A stretch of 12,207 bases of DNA from Deltaproteobacteria bacterium (GTDB lineage: Bacteria; Myxococcota; Polyangia; Polyangiales; B10-G4). The position numbers and the translations under genes were made by a program. Under the pieces are notes generated by a model. The model made no database searches, was not told the origin of the DNA, and was given only the letters and a program-made list of their open reading frames with translations. Shown here one piece after another: positions 8,631 to 12,207 of this stretch; positions within the stretch are counted from its first letter, which is position 1, and every line of letters begins with the position of its first letter. The stretch is from assembly GCA_019312705.1 (NCBI GenBank), contig JAFDCW010000246.1:1-12207 (forward strand). Direction: 5' to 3'.

Positions 8631-8639
8631 GGAGGGAGG
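8631..8639 (+). promoter_or_regulatory. Strong ribosome-binding site of the PilZ gene
   Basis: GGAGGGAGG ends 4 nt before the ATG at 8644. It is the strongest Shine-Dalgarno match in the window and fixes the start within a frame that stays open 228 nt farther upstream. Confidence 0.8.
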
Positions 8640-8643
8640 CCTC

Positions 8644-9063
8644 ATGCGCGCATTCGTGAAACAAGCCAAGGACCGGAAGACGACCCGTCGAGCGGTCGAC
8701 ACCCGATGTCAGGTGGTCGAAGAGGCGGAGTTCGTTCTGCTCGGCGCCGAAGCGGTGGACATCTCGGAGGACGGGATGTTCGTCCGGAGCGAAGCCCACC
8801 CGGCCCTCGGTACCGAAGTATTCGTTTCGTTCCAGGCTCCCGGCACCAAGGACTGGATCGACGTTTCGGCGACCGTCGCCCGTGTGGTCCGGGGTCGCCG
8901 GCGGTCCGACGGGGTTGAGGGATTGGGCCTGCGTTTTGGCCTCATGACCCAGGGCCAGCGCGAGGTGCTTTCGCACTCCCTCGTAGGCCGGCCGCCGCCC
9001 ATCCCGGCCCGCCATCTGCGCCGGGACTACGCGGCGACCATCCGCGGCCTCGGCAACTCCTGA
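8644..9063 (+). CDS. PilZ-domain protein, probable c-di-GMP receptor
   Basis: 139 residues, essentially one PilZ domain. PilZ domains bind cyclic di-GMP and pass the signal to partners controlling motility, surface attachment or secretion. Both binding signatures are present: an RxxxR motif near the N-terminus (RKTTR, residues 11-15) and DxSxxG (DISEDG, 39-44). The following strands (GTEVFVSFQAPG, WIDVSATVARVVRG, GLGLRFG) complete the barrel. With both motifs intact, ligand binding is likely, though not shown. The C-terminal tail (RPPPIPARHLRRDYAATIRG) is basic and may contact a partner. A strong ribosome-binding site sets the start. The TerB-like gene follows after 32 nt and the kinase after that, which suggests one signalling unit. 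No diguanylate cyclase (GGDEF) or phosphodiesterase (EAL, HD-GYP) is in view. Confidence 0.9.
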   Translation: MRAFVKQAKDRKTTRRAVDTRCQVVEEAEFVLLGAEAVDISEDGMFVRSEAHPALGTEVFVSFQAPGTKDWIDVSATVARVVRGRRRSDGVEGLGLRFGLMTQGQREVLSHSLVGRPPPIPARHLRRDYAATIRGLGNS

Positions 9064-9083
9064 AGCCGACGCCTTCTTCCTGG

Positions 9084-9089
9084 TACAGT
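9084..9089 (+). promoter_or_regulatory. Possible -10 box for a leaderless TerB-like transcript
   Basis: TACAGT lies 6 nt before ATG 9096, where transcription would begin about at the start codon. No ribosome-binding site precedes this ATG, and no good -35 is visible, so the gene could equally be read through from PilZ. Confidence 0.2.
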
Positions 9090-9095
9090 CGCTCC

Positions 9096-9665
9096 ATGGA
9101 CGAGGCACAACACGCCATGGCTACGTGGATTGGCACCCTCACGCGCGGGGGGGTGCTCTTCGCTGACCGTGAAGAGGCGGGCGTCGCGGTTGCGGCGTTC
9201 GTCGTGGGCACCGAGGACCTCGCCTCCCTGCGCGTATGGTTCAGAGACGCGAGCGATGACGTGCGCGTCCGGGAGCAGCGTGCCGCAGTCGAGGTGTGCA
9301 TCTGGATGGCCCACGCCGACCGGGTGGTCGTGCACGAGGAGGCCGAACTCCTCCGAGCCATCGTCATGGCCACGGACCTCGAGGAGAGCGACCGCCGTGC
9401 CCTCCTCGACGAGGTGGCCGAACCGCCACCCCTCGCAGACATCGCCGAGCGCCTGACCGAGCCCACGCTTCGTGAGCTGATGCTCGCCCTCGGCTGGGAG
9501 CTCGCTTGCTCCGACGGTCGAATCGATCCCTTGGAGGTCGAGCTCCACGACGGCCTCGCGAAGCGCCTTGGCGTTGTGCAGGCACGCGCCCAGGAGATCC
9601 GCGACTCCATCCAGCAGAAGGTCGACGACGGCATCAAGCAGCAGGTCGACGACAGCGCCAAATGA
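9096..9665 (+). CDS. TerB-like (tellurite-resistance family) helical protein
   Basis: 189 residues, mostly helical, no signal peptide. Residues 126-160 (ELMLALGWELACSDGRIDPL, then EVELHDGLAKRLGV) match the TerB/DUF533-type pattern 'A-x-x-DG-x-I-x-x-x-E', the acidic metal-binding turn of that all-alpha fold. Residues 63-95 (AAVEVCIWMAHADRVVVHEE then AELLRAIVMATDL) look like the matching first half, with D75 and E81/E82. TerB proteins are linked to metal or stress responses and membrane-associated assemblies; tellurite resistance is not implied by the domain alone. The tail repeats itself (QQKVDDGIKQQVDD). The start at ATG 9096 lacks a ribosome-binding site; the stop overlaps the kinase start as ATGA (9662-9665), a strong sign of translational coupling. 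PilZ ends 32 nt upstream. A role as cofactor or input regulator of the kinase is inference from this arrangement. Confidence 0.75.
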   Translation: MDEAQHAMATWIGTLTRGGVLFADREEAGVAVAAFVVGTEDLASLRVWFRDASDDVRVREQRAAVEVCIWMAHADRVVVHEEAELLRAIVMATDLEESDRRALLDEVAEPPPLADIAERLTEPTLRELMLALGWELACSDGRIDPLEVELHDGLAKRLGVVQARAQEIRDSIQQKVDDGIKQQVDDSAK

Positions 9666-11122
9666 GCCTGCGAGCACCCGGGGCCCACTCCTTTGAAGAG
9701 CTTTCCTCTTCGCCGAAGCTCGGTCGCGGTCTTGGTCTGGGCCTCCGTACCCAGATTGTCTTGGCGCTCAGCGTCGCCTTCGTCGCGTCGTTCACCCTCC
9801 TCGGCGTGGCGACGGTGCGCATCACCGACCGGGCAGGGGCGATTGAGCGGGAGCGCGCAGCCGAAGCGTCCGCCCGCGTCCTCGCGTCGGCCCTCGACGG
9901 TCTCGCGGAGCGGCGCAGTCGGAACGCCCCCATCCTCGCCCAGGCTCTCCTCGAGGATGGGTCGGTCGCCGGAGTCGAAGTCGCCTGGCCCGGAATCGAG
10001 GCCGACGCCTGGGGCCTGGTCGGTCATCGTCCGTCCGCCGTTGTGCCGATGGCTCGGGGCGGAGAAGTCCGGGTTCATCTGCGTCCGACGACGGGGGGGC
10101 GCCCCGGGAGCGACCTTCTGCTCCTTTACGTGGCGTTTACCGGCGGCGCGATCTTGCTGCTCGCCTACGTCGCCCTGACCCATCTCATCGTCCGACCTTT
10201 GAGCGCGCTCACGGCGAGCTCAGAGCGCCTCGCCAAGGGGCGCAGCCACGTCGAGGTGCCCGTCGGGGGCGCCGCCGAGGTCGCCCGCCTCGCGGTCAGC
10301 TTCAACCGCATGGCTGCTCAGCTTCGGGCCGAGCGGAGCGCCCTCGAGGCCCGCCTCGGCGAGCTCGAGGCGACGACCACGGAGCTCGAGAGCGCTCAGG
10401 ATCAGATCGTCCGTAGCGAACGCCTAGCCTCCGTCGGGCGTCTGTCCGCCGGGGTCGCCCACGAGATCGGAAACCCCCTCGCCGCGATCCTCGGCCTGAT
10501 CGAACTGGCTCGCGACGAAGAACTCCCCCCGGACGAACGCGCCGAGTTCATGGCCCGGATTCAAAACGAGACCGAGCGCATCAATCGCATCATCCGTGAC
10601 CTGCTCGACTTCTCCCGGCGTGGTCAGGATGCGGACCAAGCAGAAGGCGCCGCGGCGGAATCCTCTGACGTCGCCGACGCGGTGGCTACTGCGGCGAGCC
10701 TCGTCGCTCCGCAGAAGGACCTGGGCCGGGTGACCATCGAGCGACGGGTCGCCGACGACGTCCCCCGGGTCCAGGGCCCGACGGATTCTTTGGTGCAAAT
10801 TGTGCTCAACCTGCTTCTGAACGCCGCCGACGCCATCGACGGCGAGGGCACTATTCTGATCGAAGTCTCCCGCCATTCGGACGACGGCGACCGAGTGCGC
10901 GTTATGGTGAGTGACACCGGCCCGGGCATCGACCCGGAGGTCCTTCCGAACCTCTTCGAGCCCTTCGTGACGAGCAAGCCGGCCGGGGAGGGAACGGGCC
11001 TCGGCCTCGCCGTGACCCTCGCCTTGGTGGAGCGTCTGCGCGGGACCATCACCGCCGAGAACGACCCCGAAGGCGGCGCTCGATTCGTCGTCGACCTGCC
11101 GGCAGAGCCTGGTACGGCTTGA
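9662..11122 (+). CDS. Two-TM sensor histidine kinase (NtrB/AtoS-like catalytic core)
   Basis: 486 residues. A short cytoplasmic N-terminus is followed by TM1 (about 31-52), a periplasmic loop of about 100 residues with no recognised sensor fold, TM2 (about 152-175), a HAMP linker (176-228), a short coiled coil and the catalytic core. The H-box is VAHEIGNPLAAI with the phospho-acceptor His267; the N-box is VLNLLLNAADAI (Asn387), then G1 (DTGPGID), F (LFEPFVTSK) and G2 (GEGTGLGLAV). All catalytic residues are present, so it should autophosphorylate and pass phosphate to a response regulator. None is encoded in the window: the next gene is on the other strand, making this an apparent orphan. The ATG start overlaps the TerB-like stop by 4 nt. 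An upstream frame extension (from 9506) lies inside the TerB-like gene and is rejected. The stop is 1 nt from that of the convergent protease gene. Confidence 0.95.
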   Translation: MSLRAPGAHSFEELSSSPKLGRGLGLGLRTQIVLALSVAFVASFTLLGVATVRITDRAGAIERERAAEASARVLASALDGLAERRSRNAPILAQALLEDGSVAGVEVAWPGIEADAWGLVGHRPSAVVPMARGGEVRVHLRPTTGGRPGSDLLLLYVAFTGGAILLLAYVALTHLIVRPLSALTASSERLAKGRSHVEVPVGGAAEVARLAVSFNRMAAQLRAERSALEARLGELEATTTELESAQDQIVRSERLASVGRLSAGVAHEIGNPLAAILGLIELARDEELPPDERAEFMARIQNETERINRIIRDLLDFSRRGQDADQAEGAAAESSDVADAVATAASLVAPQKDLGRVTIERRVADDVPRVQGPTDSLVQIVLNLLLNAADAIDGEGTILIEVSRHSDDGDRVRVMVSDTGPGIDPEVLPNLFEPFVTSKPAGEGTGLGLAVTLALVERLRGTITAENDPEGGARFVVDLPAEPGTA

Positions 11123-11123
11123 T

Positions 11124-12207
11124 TCAGCCTCGACGGCGTCGACGCACGCCGGAGAGGACCATCAACGCGAGGGCGGCAGCGAAACCATTGCCAGTGCTCA
11201 GGTCTCCGAGGCGGGTCGCCGAGCATCCGCCGGAGATCCCGCTCGCCAGGCGGGCTTCATCCTCGCCGGGGCTGGCTCCGGGCCCGCCGCCACTGGTCGG
11301 GGTGCAGGCGCTCATACCTCCGCCGACGGCTTCGCAGGCGTAGCCCCCGGGGCATTCGCTGTGTGAAGCGCAGACCCTCGTGCAGAAGCTCTGATCGCGG
11401 GAGGAGTCGACGGCGCAGAGGCCCGACGCGCAATCGGTGTTCGTGCCGCACGCGTCGCCGACGGCTCCTGCGGTCTCTACCGGGATGCAGTTCCCCTCGG
11501 CGTTGCAGCGCTCGGAATCCTCACAGTCGCGGCTCGAGGTGCATTCGCCCGGGGCCGGGCCGGGGCCGGGCGGAGCCGTCCCTGCGTCGATCGAGCAGGT
11601 CGCCGAGGCATCGGTCGACCGCCGGCGGATGCACCGGTTCGTTCCGTCCGACACCGCCTGGCACAACTCGTTGCTTCCACCACAGTCGGCGTCGGACCCG
11701 CAGACGTCTCCGCAGTATCCGAGGTCATCTGGGTACCGGAGGCAGCTCCCGCTGCAGTCGGCGTCGGAGGTGCATCCGTCGCAGGTCGCGCCTGCTCCGC
11801 CGGTGCCGCCGGGGCCCGCGACGCAGCGCCCATCCGTGCAGGCCTGCCCCGCCGGGCATCCGGTGGTCGTGCAGTCCGTCGCGCCGCCCCCGCCCCCTGG
11901 GTAGAGCGTGCAGATGCCGTCCTCGTCGTCCCCGTTGATCGCGTTCACGCCGCCGCTGTAGGCGAAGTACATCATCGAATTCGAGTCCGAGGAGTGACCG
12001 AGGCCCATGTAGTGCCCGCTCTCGTGGGTGATGATCGAGTAGGCGTTGACCTGGGCGCCGGTGCCAGGGCCGGTGGTCCAGATAAAGTTCACCCCGTTCA
12101 TCAGCATCGTAGCGTCCACCAGCTCGGTCCGGCTGAAGCGCGGCGTCGTCACGCCGATCGTGTTCGGGTCGTAGGGCCAGCTGGCTTCCGCCCAGGCGAT
12201 GGTATTC
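11124..12207 (-). CDS. Matrixin-type metalloprotease with MYXO-CTERM tail, 5' end missing
   Basis: The frame is open to the right edge, so the N-terminus, including any signal peptide and propeptide, lies outside; 360 residues are visible. A GTG at 12152 is internal, because family-like sequence precedes it (NTIAWAEASWPYDPNTIGV). The catalytic zinc motif HESGHYMGLGHS fits HExxHxxGxxH, followed by a Met-turn (SMMYF), as in the M10 matrixins. After the catalytic domain a Gly linker leads to a region with 26 cysteines, including repeated C-x5-C units (CTSDADC, CGSDADC, CTSSRDC, CGTNTDC, CASHSEC), probably disulfide-bonded modules. The end is GGCSATRLGD, a hydrophobic helix (GFAAALALMVLSG) and five arginines: a MYXO-CTERM sorting signal, normally processed so that the protein is held on the cell surface. 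Substrate unknown; predatory or matrix degradation is possible. It converges on the kinase gene with one base between stops. Confidence 0.92.
   Translation of the reverse strand, partial: NTIAWAEASWPYDPNTIGVTTPRFSRTELVDATMLMNGVNFIWTTGPGTGAQVNAYSIITHESGHYMGLGHSSDSNSMMYFAYSGGVNAINGDDEDGICTLYPGGGGGATDCTTTGCPAGQACTDGRCVAGPGGTGGAGATCDGCTSDADCSGSCLRYPDDLGYCGDVCGSDADCGGSNELCQAVSDGTNRCIRRRSTDASATCSIDAGTAPPGPGPAPGECTSSRDCEDSERCNAEGNCIPVETAGAVGDACGTNTDCASGLCAVDSSRDQSFCTRVCASHSECPGGYACEAVGGGMSACTPTSGGGPGASPGEDEARLASGISGGCSATRLGDLSTGNGFAAALALMVLSGVRRRRRG
11134..11151. other. Short GC-rich dyad near the kinase/protease convergence
   Basis: CGGCG (11134-11138) and CGCCG (11147-11151) flank an 8-nt loop, inside the arginine-rich end of the protease gene. 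With the palindrome CTGCCGGCAG (11096-11105) and AGCC/GGCT (11106-11119) there are three small dyads around two stop codons one base apart. None has a T-run; function unproven. Confidence 0.2.

Noticed and set aside
9506..9661. N-terminal extension of the kinase frame upstream of 9662.
   Set aside because: It lies inside the TerB-like gene in another frame, is Arg/Pro-rich, and ATG 9662 gives a normal kinase N-terminus with an ATGA overlap.
9096..9665. Tellurite-resistance operon.
   Set aside because: Only a TerB-like fold is present; no TerA, TerC, TerD or TerZ-type genes are nearby, so resistance cannot be inferred.
8942..10183. Minus-strand frame of 413 residues opposite the TerB-like and kinase genes.
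   Set aside because: Ser/Arg-rich shadow spanning two well-supported genes; no motif seen.

Overview
The window is GC-rich DNA, densely coding on both strands, and most likely comes from a Myxococcota (myxobacterial) chromosome. Three things point there. A secreted matrixin-type protease ends in a MYXO-CTERM-like tail (Cys, hydrophobic helix, Arg run). A zinc-ribbon membrane protein ends in a domain resembling the AgmX/PglI C-terminal domain. A lipoprotein carries Thr/Asp/Gly-rich repeats and a small Cys cluster of a kind common in this group. The exact genus cannot be read from the sequence.

Layout, left to right. Positions 1-498 hold the 3' end of a PDZ protein (+), followed at 659-1234 by a small secreted or outer-membrane protein (+). 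It converges on a leucine-dehydrogenase-family gene at 1259-2308 (-), whose start is set by a good ribosome-binding site. A second barrel-like envelope protein (2456-3094, +) and the zinc-ribbon/TM/AgmX-tail protein (3153-4331, +) follow. The latter contains a 25-unit hexanucleotide microsatellite. It converges on a DUF2490-like outer-membrane protein (4355-5038, -). Upstream of that, on the same strand, is a lipoprotein with a phage-type intramolecular chaperone (Peptidase_S74) domain (5109-5705, -).

Divergent from the lipoprotein, a rightward block runs from 5864 to 11122. It holds a YkgJ-type cysteine-cluster protein with a perfect 27-bp tandem duplication, a beta-propeller-like protein, a PilZ protein, a TerB-like protein and a two-TM sensor histidine kinase. 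The TerB-like gene and the kinase overlap by ATGA and are probably translationally coupled. PilZ lies 32 nt upstream, so PilZ-TerB-kinase reads as a small signalling unit with no response regulator in view. The window closes with the matrixin protease (11124-12207, -), whose N-terminus lies beyond the edge.

The overall theme is the cell envelope and secreted surface: eight or so of thirteen genes appear to be exported or membrane-bound, plus a probable c-di-GMP/phosphorelay signalling unit and one metabolic enzyme. I see no rRNA, tRNA, CRISPR array, transposase or intact mobile element. No gene-free stretch exceeds 300 bases; the longest is 8453-8643. The most unusual items are the lipid-anchored chaperone-domain protein, the PilZ-TerB-kinase cluster and the in-frame repeats in three genes. 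No complete new system can be claimed from the sequence alone.
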